Source: Penium margaritaceum
Taxonomy: Eukaryota; Streptophyta; Zygnematophyceae; Desmidiales; Peniaceae
Reading direction: 5' to 3'
DNA: 64,000 bases
NCBI GenBank assembly: GCA_023375785.1
Contig: SZWC01001177.1
Coordinates: forward strand, 129,692 to 193,691
Shown: positions 1-10,421 of the stretch, in pieces
Layout of the letters: each line of letters begins with the position of its first letter
Position numbering within the stretch: position 1 is the stretch's first letter
Position numbers and translations under genes: made by a program
Notes under the pieces: model-generated
The model's database searches: none
Told to the model about the DNA's origin: nothing
The model's input: only the letters and a program-made list of their open reading frames with translations

Positions 1-26
1 GGGGGGGGGGGGGGGGGGGGGGGGGG
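1..26. repeat. Poly-G run at window edge
   Basis: The first 26 bases are all G. On the minus strand this poly-C directly abuts the downstream end of the hAT reading frame. It is either a true homopolymer or a sequencing or assembly artefact (no-signal bases are called as G in two-colour sequencing). Confidence 0.9.
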
Positions 27-491
27 ATCTTGTGGCGCAAATAGATCCGGTGATGGATCTGCCAGTGCAGCCTGAAATACCTCTTCATCCTCTTCCTGCT
101 GCTGCAGCGCACACGGACGGAGTTGGCACAACTCTGCTGCTGCCGGTGCTGCTGCGGAAGTAGGAACAATCAGGCTGTCATCACCTGTACCTGATGCGGA
201 TGCTGCTTCTACCTCCGCTGCTGCCGTTGCTGATGCTTCAGGTGCTGTACGTGCCTCCTCCACCCTGATGTAGTATGGGCAGAGGAGCTCAATCACCTTC
301 ACCTGCAGTTCAGCCACAAACATGATCCCCATGAGACGATGCATCTTGTCAAAGTAGCGCAGCCGGAATCATGGGTCTGCTGCTGTTGCAAGCACGTAAC
401 GGTCCGTTACCAGGGCGGCGTACGTCTCCAGCTTTGCCTGGACAGCTTCAAGTCCGGGCTTGATGTCTGCACAAAGTTGATCCTTTGCCTG
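27..491 (-). pseudogene. hAT-type transposase exon fragment
   Basis: On the minus strand one frame runs about 155 codons from 491 to 27 with a single TGA at 369-371. Near its start it reads ATAADP-stop-FRLRYFDK. This resembles the hAT transposase hallmark (a DPR[YF]K-like stretch followed by RYF) that precedes the C-terminal dimerisation domain, and the TGA stands where the conserved Arg is expected (CGA to TGA, a CpG-decay type change). The rest is an Ala/Glu/Gln-rich linker; the hATC dimerisation domain would lie beyond position 1. Upstream on the minus strand, a pyrimidine tract ending CAG at about 492 looks like a splice acceptor, so this would be an internal exon. hAT transposases cut and paste DNA in the nucleus. 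A domesticated hAT-like host gene is the alternative. Terminal inverted repeats are not seen. Confidence 0.55.
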
Positions 492-585
492 GAAATAGAA
501 CACAATGAATGTTTTTGACTGAATGAATGTGGATTGAGAAGGGCTGCCTCTAACCTAAGAAGCTAAATGTCAAAGGAAGCCAAGG

Positions 586-955
586 TGCTGGTGTGAGGTG
601 AGGTGGTTAAATCGTTGAGAGGTGAGGTGGTGGGAAGGTTTGGTGGTGAAGTGAGGTGAGGTGGTGAGATGGTGGGAAGGTGAGATGGTAGGAAGTTGTG
701 GTGGTGGAGTGAGGTGAGGAGGTGAGATGGTGGGAATGTGAGATGGTAGGAAGGTGTGGTGGTGGAGTGAGGTGAGGTGGCGAGATGGTGGGAAGGTGAT
801 CTGTTGTAAAGGTGAGGTGGTAGAGTGAGGTGAGGTGGTCAGATGGTGGGAAGGTGAGGTGGTTGCGAGGTGTGGTGGTGCGGTGAGGTGAGGTGGTGAG
901 ATGGTGGGAAGGTCAGGTGGTGGGAAGGTGAGGTGGCCCAGATTGTAGGGGAGGA
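586..955. repeat. 58-bp minisatellite, GGTGAGGTGG-rich
   Basis: A G/T-rich, C-poor tandem array. The word GAGATGGTGGG (with small variants) recurs at 666, 724, 782, 840 and 898, an exact spacing of 58 bp. Each unit is itself built from a GGTGAGGTGGTG-like submotif. The flanks (586-665 and 910-955) carry degenerate partial units. No coding is apparent. Confidence 0.8.
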
Positions 956-1129
956 TAATGGTGGGGGTAAAGCGGTCGGGTATCCTGTTCAGGACTGGAA
1001 GCGAGGAGGAACAGCCCCAGGATGAGAGAATGCGTGGGCTAGGCTAGGGGGAAATGGCTGAGGTAGCCGAGGGAGAGGAAAATAGGCGTGGTAGCCCAGA
1101 TAGGGACAGAGTGGTGAGGTGGGGTGTGG

Positions 1130-1717
1130 ATTAATGCTTATGGGGGGATTTGAACCTGTGAGTTTGTTAGCAGGAATCAATGTGAGAAGCAAGAGGCTCA
1201 GAGTTCACTGACACACCCCTTATAATACTGGTGCTCACGTTGACACCCCTTGAAGCAAAGGAGGTCAAAGCCCAAGGAGAGGAAGGAGATGGTGATAGTC
1301 ATCGCGGGAGAGGGATTTGGTGAAGATGTCTGCCAAGTTTGTTGTGGATGACACATGGCGGATGTCCAAGTGTCCAGCCTGCACTTGCTCTCATATACGG
1401 AGGTACATGAGTTTGATATGCTTGGTACGGGAATGGAACACCGGATCCTTGGTGAGGGCAATCGTGCTAGCGTTGTCGCACCATGAGCGGGGCTAAGGTT
1501 GAGGATGACCAAGCTTGCTAAGGAGAGTACACAGCCAGGTGGCCTCCTGGGCAGCCATAGTGCCGGCGTTGAGTTCCACCTCGCAAAACAAGAGAGACAT
1601 GGAAGAGGAGCGAGTCGACCGCAAGCTGAAGAGGCCAGGGCCAAGACGAAAGCCATAGCCTCGAGCAGAACGGCGATCAGATTGGTCTTCAGCCCAAGAC
1701 GAATCGGTGAAGCCCTC
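1130..1717 (-). mobile_element. Ty1/copia remnant (copia-5): RNase H end and start of 3' LTR
   Basis: Minus-strand peptides typical of copia RNase H lie at 1246-1717, including GFTDSSWAED, the block ALTKDPVFHSRTKHI and LADIFTK. The RNase H end is followed by a purine-rich tract and TGTCAACG at 1245, a plausible 3' LTR start running to lower coordinates; its far end is not resolved. The upstream end stops exactly where the copia-4 LTR begins at 1718, so copia-4 probably landed in or truncated this element. It is an old fossil with several breaks. Confidence 0.7.
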
Positions 1718-2294
1718 TGAGATCAGAGCTTTGAATCCAATGCAACTTCCCCCAGTTTGTTTGGTGCAAAAACGACTAAGTTAGGGCCACCTCCATGGCG
1801 GCCATGGATCACGGGAGTCAACAAGCACGTCGACAGAAAAGAGACGTACGGGTTAGACTCGCTAGTCGAGCTCACCGGGCGGCCGGCGAGCGAAGCTCGC
1901 TGGCGCTCTCTCAGGTTTGAGGGCAAAAGCCTCTCGAGGCCAAAACACATGCAACCTGGGCTATTCCGAGTTTAGGACCCAGGCTATGCCATTTGCAACT
2001 AACGCTGTGATTACACCAGGACCAATTTAGGTTTGGCGACCATCGCCACACAATAAAAGGTCATCCAGACGGGATGGGATAAAGGCAGCCAGGAGGACTG
2101 AGTCTAGCTGCCAGATAGAGCTGAGGCTATGCTGCCAGGAGGGATGCAAGCACGTGAGGTGCGGTGGGAGACAAACGTTGCCAGTCCACCGGTATCGCAT
2201 GCGCTCACTGTGCGTCGCCTCCACTCTCTGTGTCAGCATGCCCTGCATACTCATGGCCAGAATCGAGCAATGTATATACAGAGGAGGATTAACA
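1718..2294 (-). repeat. 3' LTR of copia-4, copy 1
   Basis: 577 bp, starting TGTTAATCC right after a GGGGG-type polypurine tract and ending CTCA on the minus strand. By eye it aligns over most of its length with the 594-bp LTR at 50347-50940, including the shared stretch around GCAGGGCATGCTGA. Confidence 0.7.
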
Positions 2295-3695
2295 CGCCCC
2301 CTTGGACATGAGTGCGGCAGGGGAACAACCAAGGTGATGAAGCTGGTGATGAAGTGCCGGGGATGGAAGGGCTTTCGTGAGGAAATCGCCGAGTTGATTC
2401 TCGCCCTTGATGGGGCACACTTGCATATCATTGGCCTCCACTGCTTCACGAATGAAGTGATGTTGTACACTAATAAGCTTTGTGCGTGGGTGCAGCACAC
2501 CATCATTTTCTGCGATGCGGTGAGCTGCTGAACTGTTACTGTGAAGCGGCACGGCAGGCACATGCAGACCCAGTTCCTCAAGCAATCGTGCCAACCAAAT
2601 CCCCTCACAAGCTGCTTCTCCCAATGCCATGTACTCCGCCTCTGCCATGCTACGAGCCACACAGGACTGTTTTGCACTCTGCCAGGAAACAGCCGTTCCC
2701 CACACATGAAAGACATAACCACCCCGACTGCGGGCCCCACTGTCACGTGCATAGTCACTGTCACAGAAACCATCCAGGAGTGGATATGATGAGGGAGAAA
2801 AGACAAGTCCAAACCCAGCAGTGTCCAGCACATAGCAAAGCACTTTCAGCAGGGCTTTGTGATGCGTGCTGCATGGCTTCTGGCTGAACTGGGCCAGTAC
2901 ATTGACTGCACATGAGATGTCCAAGCGTATGGTGGATGCCAGGTATGAAAGACTGCCCGTGATTTGTCTGTACAGTGTAGAGTCACAGTTTGGGCCGTAA
3001 TCTGTTGTGTGAGCATCCATCAGATGTGCGTAGACATCAGGGCTCATGGGAGAGTGCTGAAGTGGCAGGTGTTGCACGAGATGCTGGAAACGTGAAGTGA
3101 GATGTGCAATGAAACGACCTTGATGCAGTGTGAGTGTGTGTGTCCTTCTGTTTCTGGTAATGGTCATGCCCAAAAAGTTATTAGCCTCACCTAGGTCTTT
3201 CATGTTGTAGTGCTGAGTGAGCAATCCTTTTGTGCGTGTGACAAGATCGAGGGAAGGAGACAAGAGAAGGAGATCATCCACATAGACCAACAGGGTAATA
3301 GGAACGTTTCCCTCCCAGCACAAGAAGAGAGAAGGATCGCACACACTTTGAGCAAAACCACCAGTTTCCAGAGTCTGGCTGATTTCTTTGTTCCGGCATC
3401 TGGGTGCTTGTTTCAGACCATAAAGGGCCTTGAGAAGCAACCACTTGCGGTCTGTACCATCATCAAAACCCTCTGGCTGTTTCACATAAAGTTCTTCCTC
3501 CAGTGAACTGTTGAGGAAAGCATTTTTCACATCCATTTGATGGATCTCCCAGTCCTCCCTGGCGGCGACACCGAGCAGCACTAGACTGGTACCATACTTA
3601 CCGACTGGTGTGTAGGTGTCGGGGAAGTCTTGGCCTGGCACTTGGTGAAAAAACTTGGCCACCAGCCGTGCTTTGTATTTTTCTATCAGACCTGC
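2289..3695 (-). CDS. Copia reverse transcriptase-RNase H (partial polyprotein)
   Basis: This frame encodes the C-terminal part of a copia pol polyprotein, which copies element RNA into DNA in cytoplasmic particles. Visible in order are KARLVAK, HQMDVKNAFLN, YGLKQAPR, the RT catalytic block LVYVDDLLLL, NFLGMTITRN, RQITGSLSYLAST (connection), CDSDYARD and AEAEYMALGEAA (RNase H), and the terminal block LGDFLTKALPSPALHHQL. The frame is open for roughly 470 codons and ends just inside the LTR, as is usual for copia. It is a fragment because the element's 5' half is missing. Codons upstream of 3695 read into the neighbouring gypsy LTR and are not part of pol. Confidence 0.85.
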   Translation of the reverse strand, partial: AGLIEKYKARLVAKFFHQVPGQDFPDTYTPVGKYGTSLVLLGVAAREDWEIHQMDVKNAFLNSSLEEELYVKQPEGFDDGTDRKWLLLKALYGLKQAPRCRNKEISQTLETGGFAQSVCDPSLFLCWEGNVPITLLVYVDDLLLLSPSLDLVTRTKGLLTQHYNMKDLGEANNFLGMTITRNRRTHTLTLHQGRFIAHLTSRFQHLVQHLPLQHSPMSPDVYAHLMDAHTTDYGPNCDSTLYRQITGSLSYLASTIRLDISCAVNVLAQFSQKPCSTHHKALLKVLCYVLDTAGFGLVFSPSSYPLLDGFCDSDYARDSGARSRGGYVFHVWGTAVSWQSAKQSCVARSMAEAEYMALGEAACEGIWLARLLEELGLHVPAVPLHSNSSAAHRIAENDGVLHPRTKLISVQHHFIREAVEANDMQVCPIKGENQLGDFLTKALPSPALHHQLHHLGCSPAALMSKGAC

Positions 3696-5611
3696 CAAAT
3701 ATAGAAACGGAAACTGACCTCTAGAAACGCAAAGTATTTTAGGCTCCCTGCACAGGTCGTTCATACTCATTGCCTCAAGAATGACACAAAGGGGAAAACC
3801 CCTCTAGAGAGCTCTAGACGCCATTTGGTAACTTCTGACGATGAACTTCATATAGGAGCTATAGCTACAAATGTTTAGATGGTATCAGAATAGGAACCAT
3901 TATGAATAACTCTGTGATCGTTTTGCTGGCTACAACATAGTTCAGTAGCCACCGGCAGCTAGAGGAGTAGCAGAAATTCCGTAGGGGGTACGGGCCTAGA
4001 ACATAACCATTTAAAGCACCATAAATTATGCTAGAAATCTCTTGACAATCTCTTTTGATTTATTTCCATTGTTTCCCAGATTCTCCATCCTACAGGAGGC
4101 TACATGGTTTTTCTGGGACTGGATGGGGAGTTTGTACCTCCAAACCACCCTCTATTCTCCTCCTTTTAACCTCCTACCCTTCCCCCTTGGCCCTGGAATC
4201 AGTGTAGAGAGCTCCCCTAAAACATGGCTACCCGAAGACTGAGAGGACACCAAGACCAGAGGAGGCGCCAGTGGGAAGAATTGTTTGATGTCTTTCCATC
4301 GTCGTGGGCTCAAGGGAGATGTCTTCAAAGAGGCAAAAGAGACACCAAGAGAAGCCAGGATGTAGCCAAGGACAAAAAGAAGACAAGAATAAGACAATAT
4401 AAGAAAGAGGAAGTGAGAGATTTGGGATCTAGTCTATGTTTTTCTTCCTTGTTTCCTCCTTACTAGATGAGTGACACCAATGTGTATTCTATGTTAACTC
4501 CTTCCCTCATTTTGGAGGTTATAGAAGACATGTAGTGCCGTGAGTGACGGCCTAGAAAGATTGGCTTCAAATCTCTGTCTTTGTGCCGGCCAGGGTGACA
4601 TAGGAAAATAATTTCTTTTCCTACCGCTTAATTGTGCTGACCATGGTGGCCTAGGAAAGTAAGAATGTTTATCGCGTGGCTATTCCTTCTGCAGCGGCGT
4701 AGAAAAATACAATTATTTTTCTGTTGTCAACTCATGCATGGATGTACCGCCCAAGATGACGCAGAAAAATAGAATTATTTAAATTATATTGCCTTACCCT
4801 TCGTGGTCCTCCCCGAGCTCAGGGAAGACCACCCAAATGCATGCCCTAATGAAGAGCACGATAACATCAGCATTGACTAGGATGACGCCATTTGTCATTG
4901 TCGGAAGGCAAACTCAAACTGACTTCCTGGAAAATTTTAGGTGCCCATTGATTCAGAAGAAGCTACCAATAGCAGCAAGGCTTCCGCTTGCAAAAAGAGC
5001 ATCCAAAGCAGCCATGCAGGAAGTTCTCACAAGCACAAGCAAAATTATTTCATGGTAAAGGAAGTTTTTTCTACGTACCAAAATGTTGTGGTGACAGCCG
5101 GCAGAATGATTTAAATCAGCACCAATGGTGGGGGTACGATGCCACCCAAAGGGGAGAACCCTCCTCCCTAGGATATGGAGACAATGTGGCAGTTCCACAT
5201 GCCCTCCAGTGTCGTGGCGTGTCGTGGCAGAAGATAGCTTCCTTGATAATGTGGGACTTCAGAGTCTTACACGCAAACCGTACACTCGTCCAATGGGACA
5301 AGGTGCACAGAGAATGCAAGACTCTTGAGGCTATTGCAGACACTTTGAAAAACAAAAAAGTTGTAGATGGCATTCGCCTACCGTTCTGGTCCATTGTGGG
5401 CCAGAAAATGACCCAAATGCGAATGCATCAGTCAACAGAGTGCGTCACATCTATTGAGGCCATTGCTAGTAGCAGTGAGAACCTGCCAGCCATGATGACC
5501 TTGTGGCTGGTCAAGAACACTTCTTTTATATATAGTGTGGTCATCTTGCAAAAGGGCGTGAAGCAGACTGAATGGCTGAACCGCATGGAGCACATTTTGC
5601 ATGTCCATAAA
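3695..5611 (+). mobile_element. Ty3/gypsy family G1, copy a: LTR and gag
   Basis: 3695-4796 aligns with the G1 LTR at 5612-7164, including degenerate internal repeats of a GGCCTAGAAAA-like word near its end. Its 5' edge is missing at the copia-4 junction. The following stretch holds gag-like peptide such as LVKNTSFIYSV and LNRMEHILHVHK at about 5490-5610, matching gag of G1 copy b (VMKNSFLYSV and LNLMEQV). The gag stops at 5611, where the LTR of copy b starts, so copy b interrupts or truncates copy a. Very decayed. Confidence 0.6.
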
Positions 5612-7164
5612 TGTAGCGGGAGGGCCTGTTCATCCCTCCCATCTTGCAATTGCAAGGGGGTGGTTCAAAACCACCCCTCACTATTCCGAAGGGTGGCCAG
5701 TGGCCGGCTGGTGGCCAGCCGGCTAGATGGCCGGCAGACATTCAGGTGACCGGACGGCCACCTGCAAGTGAGCCACTGGCCGTCGATCAAGTTGGTGGCT
5801 CAAACAGCGGCGGAGAGGCCACAAGGGCCTCAAGGGCAAGGCTCGTGGCCTCATGCCCTTGTCCCTGCTTGTTCTCCTCACTAGCAAGAGTGAGCAAAGA
5901 CAAGGGATGGATTGAGAGAAAGAGCGACTGTTGCGTGAGAGAATTCGGTGCAAAATCGCCGATTGTGTCTTGCATGTGATAACTTCGTGCCAATGTGTCA
6001 GATATGAAACTTGAGTTTGCTTAGGATGACCTCTGAGTTTCTAAACCAAAATATTCGTTTGAGCTCACAAGTTCGGAGTAATGACCCCCTCGTTTTCAAC
6101 CCAGAGCAAGGGGGCAAGGTAAAAACAGAAATGGGCCTCCGGAGGCTCAAAATGTTTTAGTCTCCCTACACGGATCATTGTTGTTGATTTTCCATAAGAG
6201 AAACATAGAGAGGAAAACCCCGCCATCGAGCTCTAGACATTCTGTAAATTCCAATGATGACCACCGTGCAAGAGTTATGGACTTGACCCATTAAAGTGAT
6301 GTTTAGTGCTAGATGACGCTCACGACCAGCTCCGCGATGATTTTGGCGGCTTGAATACGTGTAAAATGACGCCAAGCAGTTTTCATAGTAGCAAAAGTAC
6401 AATAAGGGATAAAGAATTAAAATGCAGCCATTTTAAGTGTCTTAAAGTGTGTCTGAAATCCCTTGAGGAGCTCTACTTCATTCTTCTACCTCCTCAAAGC
6501 TTCACCTCCTCCCCGGGGGATTAGGTGGATTTCTTTGGATGGGGTGGGGAGTGCTCACCCTCAAGCCCACAAATTTCCCTTAATCTTTAAGGCTCCCTCT
6601 TTCCTATTTCAACCAAAAATTGGGCCAGTGCTCTTCTCTAAGACCAGGGACTCTCAAGACCTGAGAGAAAAATAAGAAGAAAGAAGGCAACACCTTGAGA
6701 ATTTTTGAAGGCATCCTCATTTCCATGGGTACAAGGAAGACGCCTCCAAGGAGGTGTAAGATGCACCAAGTGGACTCACGAGGAGGCAAAGGAAGACTAG
6801 TAGACAAAAGAGAAAACAAGAGCAGTGAGAAAGGAGCATGTAAGAATGCAAAATCTATGTTAGAGTTTTCCTCCTTCCACTCCTCTTCACCTTTTAAGCC
6901 GTGCTCAATTTCTTGTATTTTATTTTCCTTTTTTCTTTGTTTCATTCTTCCAGGTTCTATAGTTTGTCTTCTCCTGTGAGTTACGACTTAGGGTGTAAGC
7001 CTGAATCCATGAATGTTTTTCAGTCATGGTGGCGTAGACAACAAGTCATTTTCTACCACATGCTTGTGCCGACTGTGGCGGCCTGGAAAACTAGGTCTTC
7101 CAACATGTGATTGTGCTGTCCACTGCCGCATAGAAACATCTAAAGTAATTCTACATTCACCTCA
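5612..7164 (+). repeat. G1 LTR (5' LTR of copy b)
   Basis: About 1.55 kb, starting TGTAGCGGG and ending CTCA. Homologous LTRs lie at 3695-4796 (+, incomplete), 11490-12148 (-, incomplete) and 29736-31275 (-, 1540 bp). A CCGG/GGCC-rich stretch at 5690-5770 and a T-rich central part are shared. Divergence between copies is high, so they are old. Confidence 0.7.
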
Positions 7165-7696
7165 ATAATTGTGAGAGCGAGGGTACCATGAGTTGGAATA
7201 CCTCTCCAAAGTTGTGGGGTGACCCTCACAAAGGTCTTCACTTGCTAGTTGTATGCAAAAAAGAATGGAAAGTGCTAGACCTTCCAAGAACAAGAAAGAA
7301 AAAATGGTGACGGCCTCACAACACGCCCTTGAAAGACACCAAATCATGGAAGCAAGCACTGCGAGCATGGTTGCCAAAGCAATGGCAACTATACTATTAA
7401 AGGCAACTGTACTATTAAAGGCAATCCGGGCCAATCTCAGCAATTCAAAGAAGCGTACGGAAGCCAAAAAACACTCTATGAGTATGTTAACGTACACTTG
7501 GGTGACTACCACATGACGGAGGACGTGCTCAAGGAGGGCCATCCAAACATGGAACCCAAAAAAGAGTAAGATATTTGTAAGACTATGAGGATCGTGATCA
7601 TTGCAATTGTTGCGCAACAAAATTGAGCCGAATGCTCAAGAGGGGCATGGTGCTCGCCAAATCACAAGAAAATAGCAGTAGCAGTGACGTTGCCGA

Positions 7697-8667
7697 TGTT
7701 GGAAATTCTGTTCCAACGTGGCTCTGGCCGTCTAGCATTTGCAAGTCATGTTTGAGCAAGTTCGGAGATGAAGCGTGAGCAAGTTCGGACATGGCGGTCG
7801 CCTCACGCTATGTGGGAGAGGATTTGAGACAGTCAGTTTTGCGAAGAGGATAACGTCATTTTGCGTTATACTTTGTACATGGACATGATCAGAATATTTA
7901 TAGGGCTAGTCATGAGCTCTCCAACGCACCAAACCGTGCGCGATTCGGCCAAGCGTAGCCTAAGTTATGCTTGCCGAAGCGCAGGTCTCACCCACCACAG
8001 AAGCCTGACGCCGCCACTCGCCGTGGCGCCTTCGTTCACGTGCGAAGCGCCTTTCCCAAGGCGCATATCCCATTGCACATGGTGTGGGGGTCCCCTGCAC
8101 TGTTTCCACGCACCCTACCCACTTTTGGGTCGCGTTTGGTGATGGGGTGTGACGAGGTTCGAAACCTGTCCGCGGACCTGCAGTCAGATTTTTGACTAAG
8201 TCCCCGAGTAACAAAACGTACTACTGAGTTTTGGACGCCGAGCCAGGTTTTTGGCTAAGTCCCTCAGTAACAACCTGCACTACTGGATCCGGTGGATGAT
8301 CCACCGGATCAGGTGGATCATCCACCGGACGCCTCGGCAGGCCTTTCGGAGCAATTTTCTCCAAATGGTAAATTTGTTACTCGGTCCGGTCGATTATCGA
8401 CCGGATTTCGAGTCGCAGCCGGCTCCCAGAGCCGCTGCGCACACCCCAACTTTGGAAGGTCATATCTCCCTCGTTACTTGTCCGATTCCGGTGAAACAGC
8501 TTCCACCGGATTCAACGACTTGTCAACTTTAAGGGGAAATCCTTCAATTTAGGATCTGAGCAATCTTTGAGTCGCCTGATCTGCCGGCGTGGAGTTTCCA
8601 CTTTCTGGCGGCTCGTCGTCGCCTCCCAGCGCCGCACTTGGGTATGCGGAGGGGCAATTTTTCAACA
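7697..8667 (-). mobile_element. Solo LTR, family B (inside G1 copy b gag region)
   Basis: 971 bp bounded by TG...CA. It aligns with the 969-bp solo LTR at 45990-46958 and with the copia-3 LTR at 32743-33729; the latter fixes its orientation as minus. The flanks are GCCGA (7692-7696) and GCCAA (8668-8672), a near-perfect 5-bp target duplication, and no internal region is attached. It contains stacked palindromes at 8285-8330 and 8383-8404 built on GGTGGATGATCC-like and CCGGTCGAT words. Confidence 0.75.
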
Positions 8668-9830
8668 GCCAACAACCTTGACAAGGAGTTGCAGAGCATG
8701 ATCTATGCGTGGGTGAAATAGAGGTTGTTGTGTGCCGCAGGTGCTCATGACACCGCTATTGGCAGCAAGGACTTGCCTGCCTTGACGACATCAGGGCTGG
8801 TCATGAAAAACTCCTTCCTCTATAGTGTGAAGATCTTTGAAAATGACGTGAAGCTGACCGACTAGCTTAATCTCATGGAGCAGGTTTCATGTATCTACAA
8901 GGCTCCACTCAATTAGTGGGGTGATCTTGCCACCACACCACTTGAAGAAAATCTCTACAAGTACGTGGTCAAGGAGTGGGGTGCTCAACAGGCACACCTA
9001 GAGTGGAAACCCATGCCGTGGGAAGATTTCTGTACTAACATGCACAAGAAGTACACCCAGCGTGAGGAGTAGAAACCCATGCCGTGGGAAGATTTCTGTA
9101 CTAACATGCACAAGAAGTACTCCTTCAATAGGATCAAGGAATTCAATCAACTAGGTAGCTCACTCCAGGCCTACTTGGGCGACATCGAAGTACTCTTGGA
9201 GGAAGCTGTAAAATTCACCAAGGATGATGGATCCCAAAAATTCAAGTACCCAGAGTACTTACAATTAGAGTGGTTGTCTGAAAGTCTTTACGAGCGAAAA
9301 GCTGAAGGAAAAGACCACCAGAACAACAATGGAAAAGGCTTCGACAAGCTGGACGGGGTAACATGACTACATAAGTGAAGTGTATTCAGAAAACACAAAC
9401 TACCACTGAGATTCAGAACCAAATGCACATGCGCAACAACGCATTGACATGGATATGCCGAGGGCTAGAGGGACAGCCGGGCAACAGGTTGGGACTCAAG
9501 GCAAGCAACATGTAAAGTCCCCAGTCAAGAAATCTGGCGGAAAGAAAACGTCCAACCACACTTGCGGTCGCAACAACGACAAGACATAGGCGGCAATTAA
9601 GTGTCGCAACATGAACTTCCACAACAGCCTCTGCCACAAGTGCCTCCAACCAAGGAACTCCAGGATAGAGTGCCCCAGACTGTTGGTGGCCAACAAGAGG
9701 GTGTGGCACAACCTATGCCCGCAACACCATGTGAAGGTAGTCGAGGCGGCCATAGACAGTGTCGCGGACAAGGGTGTGGCCATGGCCAGGGGCACAGCCG
9801 GACAAGGCTGCAGTGCGTTTTTTTCCATTC
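8668..9830 (+). pseudogene. G1 gypsy gag remnant (copy b)
   Basis: Capsid-like gag peptide on the plus strand: NNLDKEL, ALTTSGLVMKNSFLYSV, LEWKPMPWEDFCTNMHKKY and FNQLGSSLQAYLGD. The same order of blocks is found antisense at 15960-16680 in copy c, which confirms a shared family. The tail (9400-9830) is Gln/Gly-rich and may be the nucleocapsid part. A short piece of the capsid is present twice in direct repeat at about 9010-9120. Gag normally packages element RNA; this one is a fossil with several breaks. Confidence 0.65.
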
Positions 9831-10421
9831 TTGAGTGATGTTAGTAGATACCACTCAGGGATGTAAGTGGATCACATATGTGGGTTCATGTTCCCAGACG
9901 AAGATGTAAAAGAAAGGATTCTTTTTAGGATTTCAAATCTCTTTACAGTTTTCTCCCCTCTTGTCAAACCTCACTCTACACTTGTTGACCAGCATTATCC
10001 ACCAAACCTTGCCTCTCCAGGCGAGTTGCATGATCAAACATGCTGAGTGGTAGCGATAGAGAATAGTGTAAAAGATTTGATGAAAGCAAAGACTCTCAAT
10101 GCCCTGAGTTCAATCAAATTCAAACTACATTTGTTCAATTATTTGAACCCAATCAAATTCAAAGACTGGAGGGTGCTAGCCAAACTCACATGTAGCCATA
10201 TAATGCAAATTCAAGTGGGTGAATCATGGGAGTTGCGGCGTCTGACGTACTGATTCCGTACCCGCCACAAACTTGGTTTGCAATCATCGAGCGTGTTCAC
10301 TCAAACAAGTGGGGGAAACATGATGATGCACTTGAAAGGCCACCTAGTTGGTGCTCTCATGAATATGTTGGTACACACTTAAGGGGATGAATCCTTCATT
10401 AGCCTTGGCTTTACCTCATGG

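Larger units (their letters stand above)
1718..3695 (-). mobile_element. Ty1/copia remnant (copia-4, copy 1): RT-RNase H and 3' LTR
   Basis: Minus-strand 3' part of a copia element: reverse transcriptase, RNase H, polypurine tract at about 2295-2304 and a 3' LTR (1718-2294). Further copies of the same LTR are recognised at 44029 and 50347. The 5' end stops at about 3695, where a G1 gypsy LTR begins, so gag, protease and integrase are not present here. It is incomplete; the RT-RNase H part is still open. Confidence 0.85.

Noticed and set aside
1141-1152. Possible tRNA gene on the minus strand
   Set aside because: Only a B-box word and loop are present. The T stem does not pair well and no A box lies at tRNA distance, so it is kept only as a B-box observation.
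5656-5676. Hairpin with a GGTTCAAAACC core resembling a T arm
   Set aside because: It is a simple palindrome near the G1 LTR start. Other G1 LTR copies do not keep the box, and no A box is present.
5607-7169. ATAAA/ATAAT as a target duplication of a solo G1 LTR
   Set aside because: The sequence right of 7164 aligns with the leader following the other G1 LTR at 29735, so it is internal element sequence. The 4-of-5 match is chance.
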